Source: Algoriphagus boseongensis (GTDB lineage Bacteria > Bacteroidota > Bacteroidia > Cytophagales > Cyclobacteriaceae). From it: a stretch of 64,000 bases of DNA. The stretch lies in NCBI RefSeq assembly GCF_004362805.1, contig NZ_SNYF01000006.1:124001-188000 (forward strand). The letters are read 5' to 3'. Below the pieces are notes generated by a model. It did not search any database. It was given only the letters and a program-made list of their open reading frames with translations, and was not told the DNA's origin. Of this stretch, positions 55,031 through 64,000 are shown in pieces; position 1 is the stretch's first letter; each line of letters begins with the position of its first letter. Made by a program: the position numbers and the translations under genes.

Positions 55031-57202
55031 TCAGGAGTTAGGTTGGTTGAGCAGGTCGTTTGCCCACTTTTGTAGAAGTTTTCGTTGCTTGGCAGACAAT
55101 TCCCGAGTCACTGGCATGTAATAGGGTTCGCTCCAGGCAGATTCATCAATGGCTCCAAGAAGGTAACGAAGTGTATTGGGCTCTGTCCAATTTTGCTCTG
55201 TAAAGGGAAGGACCGCATACATAATGGGAAGGACGGTCTCGTAATTTTTTAAAACTTCATTCATGATTACATCCCATGTAATTGGTAGAAGACCTTCCAA
55301 GTACGGGTCTAGCCTAGAGAAAGCATCCAAAACCCGAGTGGTAATACTATAATTATTTGCTGCGAAGTACAATCCTTGGCCAGGACCGGAAGGAAATTGC
55401 TGGTTGGGTGTAATTGCGAATACGTACTGGGTGCATCCTGCTTGGTTTACAGGATAGACAAAACTCACCCCATCATAAAAGTGAAAGGGAGTACTAATTA
55501 TCCCAGTTGAGCCAGGAAATTGGTAGACCCCTGTCACAGGAGATGAAGAGGAAACTGGGATTCCCCTTCGAAAAACCCTTAATATGACAGGACCTCTTCC
55601 GCTTCCATCCGATTTATACCCATATCCGGCGGGTTGGTTTTGCTCTGCATAAGTTCCTTGCTGATCGGTAATAATCAAATAGTCATCTTCTACCATCAAC
55701 GGACTCAATCCTGAAAGCAACTGAAATGACCCAAGAGACCAATCCACATTGGCAGGTAATGCAAAATCAAACACGCCCCCCTGAGCAATGAAATTTGCCA
55801 TATTGTAATTGTCAATATGGGTCAATTGCCCAATAGTAATGGATGGGCTTCCATTGTCCGGATAAAAAACAAGGTTTAAAGTTCCAAAGTCATAATTCTC
55901 AAAAGACTGAAAGGGAAGAATCGACGTAGGGCCACCGTAACCTAAGGTTGGTAAGAACCCAATGCCATACTCACTGATAGTCCCGATCAAGTCAAGGGAA
56001 ATCATTCCGTAGGCTTCATTGATTTTCAAAAACGCCGGACAAAGCTGTAGAGGAGATTTTAGAGTTACTTTGACTCCAGCTTGGGTCGTTGGGATATCCA
56101 TGCTGGAAGTGTCAGCAGTAGGATTGGCGGAGGTTGGATTTTTCAGAATTCTGCCAATGGTATTGGTCGTCATATCACCCGGCACAAATGGGGTAATGGA
56201 GCCGGAAATAGCAGCTCTTGCCGGATTTTTGTGTACTGGGGTTTGGTTATTGCCTAAAGGTACGGTCGGCATGGTAGAATAATCCGGATTATGAACTTCA
56301 TACACCTGATGCACCAAAATTTTCACGGACAAATGGGTCACCGAATACCCTGCTGCTTGGTTCAATGCTTGTTGGAAGCTTGGATCTGTAGTGCCTTGGG
56401 TTAAATCGATCGTAGTATAAAAATACGCACATCCACTCATTGGCATCAGCAAATCGGCAAACCAGTTGATAACTTTACTGATTCCAAGCCAATTGAAGGT
56501 GGCTTTGCATGGCTTTCCGGAGAAATAAGTTTTGGGAGTGCTTGAATTGGGATTGTATACCCCTGCATTTCCAAAAAAGAGCTGGGTACAGGTTTGCCCT
56601 ATGCTATCCACATCACAAAACATCGCCGAAGTCTTGGGGTTTTGGGCATAAAAATCTTCATGAAATGAAAAATTAGCACCCAAAAGAGGGAGAAATCCAG
56701 CAGGACATCCAGAGGTATTCCCAGGCACATAGGTCGATACTCCTCCATTACCATCTGGTAATTGGATTCCAGTGATTTGAACATCTTCAGTAAAGACGCT
56801 CATGTCTCCGAAATAATTCCAATAGCCTGGCTGAACCCAACCTGCATTTAGCATTTCTTGTACTCCGTCTGTTGTTGGGTTGGTAAGCGGTACTAGTCCA
56901 TATAAGGCCCAATACTCAGAGTCTAATGAACATTTACCCAACACCTGAGTGGCCCATTGATCAAAAAGCTCGACGGTATTGATGGAGCTTATTTCTACAT
57001 AATTACCTGGCTGAACAGTATATCCGGCAGCTTTTACTGAAGGGATTAGGTCAGGGGTCAGATTGACGATTGGTGGAATTATTGGCCGGGCTAAAACCTG
57101 GTCATACACTTGTAATGGATCAAATCTTCCATTGTTGGCAGTTGCCACATCAAATAAGACAGACCCATGAAAATTAATCCGAGGAAAATCGAATTGACTC
57201 AT
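55031..57202 (-). CDS. Large protein of unknown function (FPRINFHG N-terminus)
   Basis: The 723-aa protein has no signal peptide and no TM. It opens SQFDFPRINFHGSVLFDVAT and is rich in Pro, Gly, Tyr and Asn, consistent with a beta-rich fold. Possible motifs are NPARAAISGSITPFVPGD in the middle and MPVTRELSAKQRKLLQKW at the C-terminus; the latter vaguely resembles the closing helix of some redox-enzyme domains, which is weak evidence. I do not recognise a family. It lies between a cyclase and a surface propeller lipoprotein in one leftward operon. Confidence 0.8.
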   Translation of the reverse strand: MSQFDFPRINFHGSVLFDVATANNGRFDPLQVYDQVLARPIIPPIVNLTPDLIPSVKAAGYTVQPGNYVEISSINTVELFDQWATQVLGKCSLDSEYWALYGLVPLTNPTTDGVQEMLNAGWVQPGYWNYFGDMSVFTEDVQITGIQLPDGNGGVSTYVPGNTSGCPAGFLPLLGANFSFHEDFYAQNPKTSAMFCDVDSIGQTCTQLFFGNAGVYNPNSSTPKTYFSGKPCKATFNWLGISKVINWFADLLMPMSGCAYFYTTIDLTQGTTDPSFQQALNQAAGYSVTHLSVKILVHQVYEVHNPDYSTMPTVPLGNNQTPVHKNPARAAISGSITPFVPGDMTTNTIGRILKNPTSANPTADTSSMDIPTTQAGVKVTLKSPLQLCPAFLKINEAYGMISLDLIGTISEYGIGFLPTLGYGGPTSILPFQSFENYDFGTLNLVFYPDNGSPSITIGQLTHIDNYNMANFIAQGGVFDFALPANVDWSLGSFQLLSGLSPLMVEDDYLIITDQQGTYAEQNQPAGYGYKSDGSGRGPVILRVFRRGIPVSSSSPVTGVYQFPGSTGIISTPFHFYDGVSFVYPVNQAGCTQYVFAITPNQQFPSGPGQGLYFAANNYSITTRVLDAFSRLDPYLEGLLPITWDVIMNEVLKNYETVLPIMYAVLPFTEQNWTEPNTLRYLLGAIDESAWSEPYYMPVTRELSAKQRKLLQKWANDLLNQPNS

Positions 57203-57274
57203 TGCATTAAGATTAAGAGGGTTGAGAATTTTAAATAGGCTTCATCAGCCCGGGTACGCTAAAAACGCTACGCT

Positions 57275-58600
57275 TTAGCCTTTCGGCTCTACAAAATACA
57301 TTCGGATGTTCCCCGCATTTTTGGCTGGGATTTCTCCTCGATAGTGGCAGGAAAACTCCTCCTGAACTAGCTGAAAGGTACTCTCACTGATGTTGATCTT
57401 TCCGGCTTCGCCAGAGGATTCCATTCGGGAGGCTACATTGACCGTATCTCCCCAGATGTCATAGGCAAATTTCTTGATCCCTACAATCCCGGCAACTACG
57501 GGACCGCTGTTTAGTCCGATTCGAATTTCAAAATAAGGTCTACCCTCTTTTTGTCGCTCTTGCTTGACTTGATCCACAAAATCCCGGATTTCCAAAGCGG
57601 CTCTGACAGCAATTACGGCATGATCTTCTCGCTCTACCGGCAGGCCTGCCACACACATGTAGCTATCGCCAATGGTTTTGATCTTTTCGATACCCAGCCT
57701 ACTAGTGATCTGATCAATCTCCCGGTAGTAAAAGTCGATTTGCTCTACCAGATCTTTGGACGAAAGTCCAGCACTGAACTGAGTAAAGTTTTTGAAATCC
57801 GTGAACAATACCGTCACCAAATTGTAATCCTTGGCTTTTACAGTTCCTTTGGCTTTGAGCTCCTGGGTGGTTTCATAGGGAAGAATATTGAGGAGTAAGT
57901 TTTCACTGATCTCCTTTTCTTCTTTGAGCTCTTTGGTCCTTTCCTCAACCAGTCTTTCCAAAACAGCCTGCCTTTCGAGCTGATTTTGGACAGTCGAGAT
58001 CACTCCTCCAATCGCATCTAGAATATTCAGGTGATAGGGAAGTACACCTTTTCCTTTTTGCAGCAACTGAGGCCTACGTCCAGCAAAAAAATACCCCAAA
58101 ATCTCTCGATTATGGATAATCGGAGAGAAGATCAAATGGTGGATTTCCAATTGATCCCGGAGATATTTTTCAAATTCATCATGAGGCTCGTCCTGATTGA
58201 GAATGACTGAGTTTTTGCTTTCAAAAAAAGCCGAAGGAACTTCAATGATTTTTTCGCGAACGCCTTCTGTGTTGTAGGTACCAAAGCCTTTGAGGTATTT
58301 GAGCCTAAAATTTAACGTACCCTGTACTTCTGGCAAGAGAATCGATGCCACGTCCATTTTGAGACGGACGTTGATGCTTTCTGCAAGATTATCAAAAAGC
58401 ACGTCCAGTTCGCTATTGGCATCTACATTTTGGAGTTCGGCGATGACTTTCAGTCCTTCGGCCATTTGAATTACGTCCTTAGAGAGATCAGAATTGCGGT
58501 ACTCCAAACTCATACAAGTAGTAGTCAGGTCCTTCAACCTGTTCTTGTAATAATTGATTTCCTTCTGCGCTTGCTCTAATTTTTCCTCTAGGGACGACAT
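57275..58600 (-). CDS. Soluble class III adenylate cyclase with GAF domain
   Basis: The 441-aa protein consists of an N-terminal coiled coil (1-55), a GAF-like domain (about 58-205, with LKMDVASILLPEVQG and LIFSPIIHNREILGYFFAG), a signalling coiled coil (205-255) and a cyclase domain (about 258-440). Catalytic residues are complete: metals D268 and D312, K308 and D381 for adenine, N388 and R392. It should make cAMP in the cytoplasm. The gene begins 9 nt after the FIST stop, so FIST is a plausible upstream sensor. The catalytic domain is close to that of the TPR cyclase at 3522 (VVAGIVGIKKFxYDIWGDTVN). Confidence 0.93.
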   Translation of the reverse strand: MSSLEEKLEQAQKEINYYKNRLKDLTTTCMSLEYRNSDLSKDVIQMAEGLKVIAELQNVDANSELDVLFDNLAESINVRLKMDVASILLPEVQGTLNFRLKYLKGFGTYNTEGVREKIIEVPSAFFESKNSVILNQDEPHDEFEKYLRDQLEIHHLIFSPIIHNREILGYFFAGRRPQLLQKGKGVLPYHLNILDAIGGVISTVQNQLERQAVLERLVEERTKELKEEKEISENLLLNILPYETTQELKAKGTVKAKDYNLVTVLFTDFKNFTQFSAGLSSKDLVEQIDFYYREIDQITSRLGIEKIKTIGDSYMCVAGLPVEREDHAVIAVRAALEIRDFVDQVKQERQKEGRPYFEIRIGLNSGPVVAGIVGIKKFAYDIWGDTVNVASRMESSGEAGKINISESTFQLVQEEFSCHYRGEIPAKNAGNIRMYFVEPKG

Positions 58601-58609
58601 CGTTGTCTT

Positions 58610-59812
58610 TTATTTTTCTGCTAAAAAACACAATACTCCTGTCCAATCCAGAGGCTGAAGTACTCCCCCTACTCGGGCTACTTCTACTCCTGAATAAAAC
58701 CCAGACAAGGGGATTCCGGCTACGGCATGCTGAACTTGCTCTGCATCCTCAAAATCTACTCCTGAAAAAGGCCGAGCCCTTCCCCCACAGTTGATATAAA
58801 AAGAAAATACTGGAGAAGAACCTTCCATTTTACGCTTTAAGTTTTGAATTTCACCCTGGACATAATCCGGTTCAAGGTTTCTGCGCATCAGTTGTACTTC
58901 GGTTCCAGCAGTCAAATCCGGCTCAAACATGATCAAGGCTTGATGCTCCTCATCAACTGCCAATGCAAGTCGATTTGCAAAATCACTTTCTTTAAACTCC
59001 CCAAACTTATCCCCTCTGTTTACCCCAAAGGTGACATTCATTGCAAAATCCTTGACATCCACTTGATCCGCTCCTCCCAAAAGCTCCTGTACTTTGGCAA
59101 TGGCTGGAGAACCGTCAATTTCAAAAATAACCGGGCCTTCTGATTTGGTGATGGTCAAATAATCACTGCATGGATGGCAGCCATGAAGAATGGTGGACTC
59201 CATCACGCAATCTCCTGAAATCATGATCGCAATGACATGCTGGGTCATAACTTCATTATTGACGATCTGGTAGCATTCGCTCAGCATCATATCAGCCAGA
59301 AATCCACCCCCAACGCAAGGCAAACCTGCAGGCAGGTAAGGCTCCATGGAAGCAAAAAGGGGCGTAGCAAAGTTGAGCATTGGAGGGCTTTGCTGTTTAC
59401 TGGAGTCATAAAATACCATGAGGCCCTTCAGATCGTCTCCAGCGATCGCCTGAATTTTCTTTCCAAGTTCTTCCCCAGCTTTCGCTTCATTCAAGTTTAG
59501 ACCTCCTTGTTTGACGACCTCAAACTTGATTTTGTCCGAACTAAAAATGGTGACCCCTACCTCAAATCCATCATACCCGATAAATGAATCCGTGATAATT
59601 CCGAAGGAAGTACCTCCCGCTTTTTCGCAATCGGGAAGGATTTCATTGACGCCTTGAAGAAATTGTTTGGGATTGTGCTTGCCTCCACAAAAAATCAAAG
59701 CAAAATCTGCTCGATCAATTTGTCCATTGGCTTTGGCTTTGCTTGCGGCTTCTTTGCCGGCTAAATAGGAATCCGTTTGGTTGCTGTGTCCTATTCCAAC
59801 TTTTGTTTTCAT
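58610..59812 (-). CDS. FIST-domain sensor protein 4, cyclase-linked
   Basis: The 400-aa FIST protein is first in the leftward operon. It has FIST features: KVGIGHSNQTDSYLAGKEAA, FALIFCGGKHNPKQFLQG, GGTSFGIITDSFIGYDGFEV, LPCVGGGFLADMMLSE, and closing FSFYINCGGRARPF with LSGFYSGVEVARVGG. The C-terminal domain ends in the typical LDWTGVLCFLAEK. It is more divergent than the three copies at 42945-46410, resembling the stand-alone FIST type. Its neighbour is an adenylate cyclase rather than a kinase. Confidence 0.9.
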   Translation of the reverse strand: MKTKVGIGHSNQTDSYLAGKEAASKAKANGQIDRADFALIFCGGKHNPKQFLQGVNEILPDCEKAGGTSFGIITDSFIGYDGFEVGVTIFSSDKIKFEVVKQGGLNLNEAKAGEELGKKIQAIAGDDLKGLMVFYDSSKQQSPPMLNFATPLFASMEPYLPAGLPCVGGGFLADMMLSECYQIVNNEVMTQHVIAIMISGDCVMESTILHGCHPCSDYLTITKSEGPVIFEIDGSPAIAKVQELLGGADQVDVKDFAMNVTFGVNRGDKFGEFKESDFANRLALAVDEEHQALIMFEPDLTAGTEVQLMRRNLEPDYVQGEIQNLKRKMEGSSPVFSFYINCGGRARPFSGVDFEDAEQVQHAVAGIPLSGFYSGVEVARVGGVLQPLDWTGVLCFLAEK

Positions 59813-60234
59813 TCTAGCTAATAATTAATGTTATAAAATTGTATCTATCCAATATTAAATAGTGTAAAAAGAGATTATATATAATAAAAATGAAAGCCTA
59901 CCTCACTTTTTCCGAGATAATTTAATCATTTAAATACTGGAAAATGCTAATAGATTTACCAGAAAATTTTTTGACTACATGAGTGGTCGTTGATCAATCA
60001 TTCTATTGAAAGGAAATCAACCCCTACTCCATTTTTCTTCTGAGAGGAAAAGTCAAAAAACAGATACATTCTGATCTCTTATTTCTACGAAAAGCCAATA
60101 TCTAGTCAGCCTCTACTTAGTGGTTCAGCAAAGATCAAATCTTAAAGGAAGAATAAGATTTTTAACGGTTTTGAATTCTCCTTCTATTTATACAATTTGA
60201 GACAATAGTGAATTGACCTTAAATCCAAACCCTT
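59813..60234. other. Divergent intergenic region, no gene seen
   Basis: The 422 bp between the FIST gene and the esterase gene are strongly A/T-rich with several short A- and T-runs. I see no ORF with coding character, no RNA gene and no long inverted repeat. It must contain the promoters of both divergent operons; only one rightward candidate near 60169 stands out. Confidence 0.6.
60169..60199 (+). promoter_or_regulatory. Possible Bacteroidota-type promoter for the esterase gene
   Basis: TTTTG at 60169-60173 and TACAATTTG at 60191-60199, 17 nt apart, approximate the -33 TTTG and -7 TAnnTTTG elements of the phylum's primary sigma factor, but the -7 element has one extra base. The position 36 bp before the ATG is suitable. 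Confidence 0.3.
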
Positions 60235-61893
60235 ATGAAAAATAACCGACGAGATTTTTTGCAAAAAATCGGTCTGGGAACAGCAGGTATTGCAGCTGCC
60301 CCATTTGCTGTAAATGCAAACCCTCTTTCAACCAATTCTCAAGAAGCCGACGAGGATCAAATCCTTCAAATCGGAGATGATATCGCAGTGGCTAATACTG
60401 CCTATGGCAAAGTAAGAGGCTATCAACTGAACGGAGTATATACTTTTCTGGGAGTGCCTTATGGAGCAGATACTTCGGGAAAAAACCGTTTTATGCCTCC
60501 ACAAAAACCAGCAAACTGGGAAGGAATCAAGGACACCATTTGGTGGGGAAATACGGCCCCACAAATCATGGACAACCGCTATGCAAATGTCCACTATTCC
60601 TTTGCTGACCACTGGAATTACGATGATGTAAGTGAGGATTGCCTCAAACTGAATGTCTGGACTAACGGAATTGCTGATGGTAAAAAAAGACCGGTGTTAG
60701 TTTGGCTACACGGAGGTGGATTTACCAATGGAAATGGAATCGAACAAGATGGCTACCATGGGGAAAATCTCGCCAAAAAAGGAGAAATCGTATTTGTCTC
60801 GATCAATCATCGCTTGGGGCCGATTGGGTTTACGGATCTTTCCGGAGTAGGGGGAGAAAAATTCGCTCATTCAGGAAATGTAAGTCAACTGGACATCATC
60901 GCTTCTCTGGAATGGGTCAGGGACAACATTGCCAATTTTGGAGGAGACCCGACAAATGTTACGATCATGGGCCAATCTGGGGGCGGAGCGAAAGTTACCT
61001 GCACGATGTCCATGCCTGCAGCAAAAGGACTTGTGCACAAAGGGGTTGCACTAAGCGGAAGTATGTTGGTGGCCAATGATCAAGAGTACAGCCGCAAATT
61101 AGGTCAATATGTGATGGAGGAAGCTGGGCTGACTCCGGCTACTTTGGATAAACTCCAAGAAATGCCTTGGAGAACCTATATCGACGTTGCCAATAAGGCC
61201 TTGGACAGGATGAGAAAAGAATTCCCTCAACCAGGATTCCGAGGAGGATTCGGTCCGGTAGCCGATGGAGTGAATGTCCCAAAAGGTGAGTTTTTCTCCA
61301 ATCCTTCCAGCCACGAATCCCAAATCCCTTTAATGATTTGTACCACTTTCCATGAATGGGGAGTCACCCGAACCAATCCCCAATTGGAAGCGGCAGGCCC
61401 GGATCAAGCGATTGAGATGCTAAAGCCTAGATTAGGAGATAAAGCCGGGGCGGCCTATCAGGCATACGCTACACATTTTCCTGGGAAAAAGCCTGCTGAA
61501 ATTGTCGCCTTAGCCGCTTCAAACAGAGTAAATGCCGTGGCTTGCGGTAATGCCAAAGCCAAGCAGGGTGCGCCGGTGTATATGGCCTGGTTTGGTTGGG
61601 AGCCTAATTTATACAACGGTAGAATGAGGGCTTTCCACTGCATTGACATTTGTTTCTGGTTTGATAATACAGACCGAATGTACACTCATACCGGAGGAGG
61701 AAAGCGTCCAAGAATGCTTTCGGAGAAAATGTCGTCTTCCCTTCTAGCATTTATGAAAACCGGAAATCCCAATGCAGGAGGCTTACCAAATTGGCCAAAA
61801 TTCACTCCGGAAAAAGGAGAGACTATGGTTTTGAACGATGTCTCTGAAGTAAAAAATGACCCAGATCGGGAAGCTAGAAAAGCATTTGCCTAA
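60235..61893 (+). CDS. Type-B carboxylesterase, Tat-exported
   Basis: The 552-aa alpha/beta-hydrolase has a twin-arginine signal (NNRRDFLQKIGLGTAG). Family features: VRGYQLNGVYTFLGVPYG, oxyanion-hole HGGGFTNGNG, nucleophile S248 in MGQSGGGAK and catalytic H468 in FHCIDICFWF. PVADGVNVPKGEFF is the usual mid-domain element. It hydrolyses carboxylic esters in the periplasm; the substrate is unknown. It is monocistronic, ending at a hairpin terminator. Tat export is uncommon for this family but is known for Bacteroidota enzymes with NRRDFL leaders. Confidence 0.93.
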   Translation: MKNNRRDFLQKIGLGTAGIAAAPFAVNANPLSTNSQEADEDQILQIGDDIAVANTAYGKVRGYQLNGVYTFLGVPYGADTSGKNRFMPPQKPANWEGIKDTIWWGNTAPQIMDNRYANVHYSFADHWNYDDVSEDCLKLNVWTNGIADGKKRPVLVWLHGGGFTNGNGIEQDGYHGENLAKKGEIVFVSINHRLGPIGFTDLSGVGGEKFAHSGNVSQLDIIASLEWVRDNIANFGGDPTNVTIMGQSGGGAKVTCTMSMPAAKGLVHKGVALSGSMLVANDQEYSRKLGQYVMEEAGLTPATLDKLQEMPWRTYIDVANKALDRMRKEFPQPGFRGGFGPVADGVNVPKGEFFSNPSSHESQIPLMICTTFHEWGVTRTNPQLEAAGPDQAIEMLKPRLGDKAGAAYQAYATHFPGKKPAEIVALAASNRVNAVACGNAKAKQGAPVYMAWFGWEPNLYNGRMRAFHCIDICFWFDNTDRMYTHTGGGKRPRMLSEKMSSSLLAFMKTGNPNAGGLPNWPKFTPEKGETMVLNDVSEVKNDPDREARKAFA

Positions 61894-61913
61894 GTTAATC
61901 CTGTTGTAGAAAG

Positions 61914-61962
61914 AAAGACCTAAATCCCGAAAAGGAAAATTTCGGAGAGTTTAGGTCTTTTT
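61914..61962 (+). terminator. Intrinsic terminator after the esterase gene
   Basis: The outer stem AAAGACCTAAA (61914-61924) pairs with TTTAGGTCTTT (61950-61960), with an inner CCGAAA/TTTCGG stem, and a T-run follows. It separates the esterase from the phosphorylase gene. Confidence 0.88.
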
Positions 61963-62045
61963 CATTTTCCAATGTGGAAAGCACACTAAAGCATAACCTT
62001 GAATTTGGGCAAAAGTAATTTTATCAAAATTTAAGTTTAATCCAT

Positions 62046-63740
62046 TTGGATTTCAGTTATTTTGAGCCCTCAATTTTCGATGCTATGACTGACTTTAAAA
62101 ATTATAAGGTTCCCTATAAACCTGCCTCAGAATACAGCAAATCCGTGGCTTACTTTTCCATGGAATTTGCCATTCACCAACCTCTAAAAATATACAGCGG
62201 AGGTTTGGGATTCCTTTCAGGCTCACATTTGCGAAGCGCTTATGACCTGAAGCAAAACCTAATCGGTGTGGGTATCCTTTGGAAATACGGCTACTACGAC
62301 CAAATCCGAAATCATGACCAAACCCTAAAAGCGGATTGGTACGAAAAGCAATACAGCTTTTTGGTGGATACAGGGATCAAATTTACCGTACCTGTTCACA
62401 ATCAACCCGTTTGGGTGAAGGCTTGGTACCTTCCACCGGATACCTTCAAATCGGCTCCTCTTTTCCTATTAAGCACCGATTTGCCTGAAAATGACTACCT
62501 GAGCCAGACTATTACTCATAAACTTTACGATTCAGATACTGCCGCCAAAATCGCCCAGATGATGATTTTGGGTATTGGTGGGGCCAAACTGATTGATGAA
62601 CTCAATTTCAATCCTGATGTCTATCACCTGAATGAAGCACATGGACTGAGCAGCGTTTTTTACTTGATGAATAAGTATGGCAATAAGGAAGAGATCAAAA
62701 AACGCTTGGTCTTCACCACCCATACGCCAGAGGAAGCGGGTAATGAAAAACATGATTACCATCTTTTGGACAAAATGAGCTTCTTCTATGGCTACTCCAT
62801 TGCTGAGGCTCAAAAAATAACCGGAATTGATGGCAACATCTTTAATCACAGCTTGGCGGCTTTGAGATTTGCCAGAGAGGCAAATGGGGTAAGCCAGCTA
62901 CACGGAGAAGTAAGCCGGAAAATGTGGGGAGGCTATTCGGATATTCCGGAAATCCAGGCGATCACCAATGCGCAAAACTGGAAATATTGGGCGGACAAGC
63001 AGCTTTACAGATTTATGGAGGAAGCCGACAATGAAGGATTTGATGATAGAAAGCGATACCTCAAGAAGCGGGCTTTTGAAATTGTGGCAGATCAAACCGG
63101 GAAAATCTTCGATCCGGACGTGTTGACTATTGTTTGGGCAAGAAGATTTGCGGCCTACAAAAGACCTGACTTGATCGCTCAGGATATGGAGCGATTCGAA
63201 AACCTGGTGAATAACTCCCAATTTCCGGTACAAATCATTTGGGCTGGAAAACCTTACCCAATGGACTATGGAGCTATTTCAGTTTTCAACTCCCTAGTTC
63301 ACCTGAGCAAGCGCTTCAAAAATGTGGCGGTTTGTGTGGGTTATGAACTTACCTTGAGCAAGCGCCTAAAGCAGGCCTCTGACGTTTGGTTGAATAACCC
63401 TAGAGTTCCAAGAGAAGCTTCCGGCACTTCGGGGATGACCGCTTCTATGAATGGAGGGGTGAATTTCAGTACCTATGATGGCTGGATTTGTGAATTTGCC
63501 AGACATGGCGAAAACTGCTTCATCATTCCTCAGTCTGATTACCAAAACTTAAGCATTCATGACCAAGATCAGTGGGACTTGAACCATTTGTATGAAATCC
63601 TTCAGGGGGAAATTCTTCCACTCTACTACAGCAACAAGAGAAAATGGAGAGATATCATCCAGGCGGGAATGCACGATGTACGCCATGAATTCGAAAGTGA
63701 CCGAATGGCCAAAGAGTACTACCAAATGATCTATAAATAA
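62046..63740 (+). CDS. glgP: Alpha-glucan phosphorylase family protein lacking the PLP lysine
   Basis: The 564-aa protein belongs to the short alpha-glucan phosphorylase family: VAYFSMEFAIHQPLKIYSGG, YHLNEAHGLSSVF, THTPEEAG, WARRFAAYKRPDL, IWAGKPYPMD and PREASGTSGM. The family's cofactor lysine should follow that last element (SGMK). Here the codon is ACC, giving Thr465, and no other lysine is adjacent. It may not bind PLP as a Schiff base, so glycogen phosphorolysis is uncertain. It has no separate N-terminal DUF3417 domain. The start is a TTG at 62046 in an A/T-rich context; an ATG at 62085 would remove 13 residues and is a real alternative. The gene is alone between two terminators. Confidence 0.85.
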   Translation: MDFSYFEPSIFDAMTDFKNYKVPYKPASEYSKSVAYFSMEFAIHQPLKIYSGGLGFLSGSHLRSAYDLKQNLIGVGILWKYGYYDQIRNHDQTLKADWYEKQYSFLVDTGIKFTVPVHNQPVWVKAWYLPPDTFKSAPLFLLSTDLPENDYLSQTITHKLYDSDTAAKIAQMMILGIGGAKLIDELNFNPDVYHLNEAHGLSSVFYLMNKYGNKEEIKKRLVFTTHTPEEAGNEKHDYHLLDKMSFFYGYSIAEAQKITGIDGNIFNHSLAALRFAREANGVSQLHGEVSRKMWGGYSDIPEIQAITNAQNWKYWADKQLYRFMEEADNEGFDDRKRYLKKRAFEIVADQTGKIFDPDVLTIVWARRFAAYKRPDLIAQDMERFENLVNNSQFPVQIIWAGKPYPMDYGAISVFNSLVHLSKRFKNVAVCVGYELTLSKRLKQASDVWLNNPRVPREASGTSGMTASMNGGVNFSTYDGWICEFARHGENCFIIPQSDYQNLSIHDQDQWDLNHLYEILQGEILPLYYSNKRKWRDIIQAGMHDVRHEFESDRMAKEYYQMIYK

Positions 63741-63743
63741 AGC

Positions 63744-63770
63744 AAAAGCCCGTTAAAACGGGCTTTTTTT
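63744..63770 (+). terminator. Intrinsic terminator after the phosphorylase gene
   Basis: AAAAGCCCGTT (63744-63754) pairs perfectly with AACGGGCTTTT (63757-63767), followed by more T. It also suits the leftward gene ending at 63783. Confidence 0.92.
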
Positions 63771-63782
63771 ATGCTTGAGGAC

Positions 63783-64000
63783 TTATAGTCTTAATTTATA
63801 AACCTTCCCTTCCGCTTTGCTCATGATAAAGACATTGCCTTTTCCATCAATTCCGAATTTCAAATCCACCCGGTCATTATTGACCAATGCTTTCATGGAA
63901 ATCTCCTTTCCTTCAAATGTGACACCCCAAGTCTGAACCTCAGGATTGGGCTGAGAAAGGTCAGCAAAGAAAAGTCGACCAGAAGGAATATCCCCGAAAA
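63783..64000 (-). CDS. C-terminal end of a glucose/sorbosone-dehydrogenase-like protein (partial)
   Basis: Only the last 71 residues are in the window, in the leftward frame ending at the TAA whose complement lies at 63783-63785. The sequence FGDIPSGRLFFADL, then FGIDGKGNVFIMSKAEGKV, is typical of the end of six-bladed PQQ-dependent sugar-dehydrogenase-like propellers, where the last blade closes with GKVYKL. Substrate and cofactor binding cannot be checked. It converges with the phosphorylase gene. Confidence 0.65.
   Translation of the reverse strand, partial: FGDIPSGRLFFADLSQPNPEVQTWGVTFEGKEISMKALVNNDRVDLKFGIDGKGNVFIMSKAEGKVYKLRL

Overview
The window reads as chromosomal DNA of a Bacteroidota bacterium, most likely order Cytophagales and close to Algoriphagus/Cyclobacteriaceae (inference from gene content). 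The supporting features are many Bacteroidota-style lipoproteins, periplasmic propeller histidine kinases with Y_Y_Y domains, DUF6090-type membrane proteins, sulfatases, FIST proteins, A/T-rich start regions without Shine-Dalgarno sites, and tightly packed genes that often overlap by 4 nt. I see no rRNA, tRNA, CRISPR array, transposase or phage gene.

Layout. Positions 1-98 hold the start of a leftward secreted protein. Positions 303-15866 are a rightward block: a 7-TM protein, a DUF3500 protein, a sulfatase, a TPR-TM adenylate cyclase, a second sulfatase with an odd active-site motif, an APC permease, an S9 peptidase, a DsrE protein, an NTF2-like protein, two small membrane proteins, and a two-subunit molybdenum hydroxylase of the isoquinoline oxidoreductase type. 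Positions 15921-29261 contain a small coiled-coil protein and then the most striking feature: 16 consecutive DUF6090-type single-pass membrane proteins plus a 19-codon stub of a seventeenth. The array is interrupted once, by a small secreted ORF and a VOC-family lipoprotein.

Positions 29584-51384 are a signalling block. Two giant soluble histidine kinases (1399 and 1942 aa) carry 5 and 8 tandem GAF-like units of about 186 residues. They are followed by a periplasmic propeller kinase, three FIST proteins, a short soluble kinase, and after a gap a second propeller kinase. None of the five kinases has a receiver domain, and no response regulator lies in the window. Positions 51591-53488 hold a DUF418 membrane protein and an NTF2-like lipoprotein, ending at a strong bidirectional terminator. 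The leftward operon 59812-53560 encodes FIST, GAF-adenylate cyclase, an unrecognised 723-aa protein and a Kelch-like lipoprotein. The right end has a Tat-exported carboxylesterase, an alpha-glucan phosphorylase homologue that lacks the usual PLP lysine, and the end of a sugar-dehydrogenase-like gene.

Working together (inference). FIST sensors next to a kinase in one operon and next to an adenylate cyclase in another suggest small-molecule sensing feeding phosphorelay and cAMP outputs whose receivers are encoded elsewhere. The DUF6090 array looks like a family expanding by tandem duplication, with a constant membrane anchor and a variable, probably periplasmic, helical domain. Its function is unknown, and it is the best candidate here for an undescribed system.
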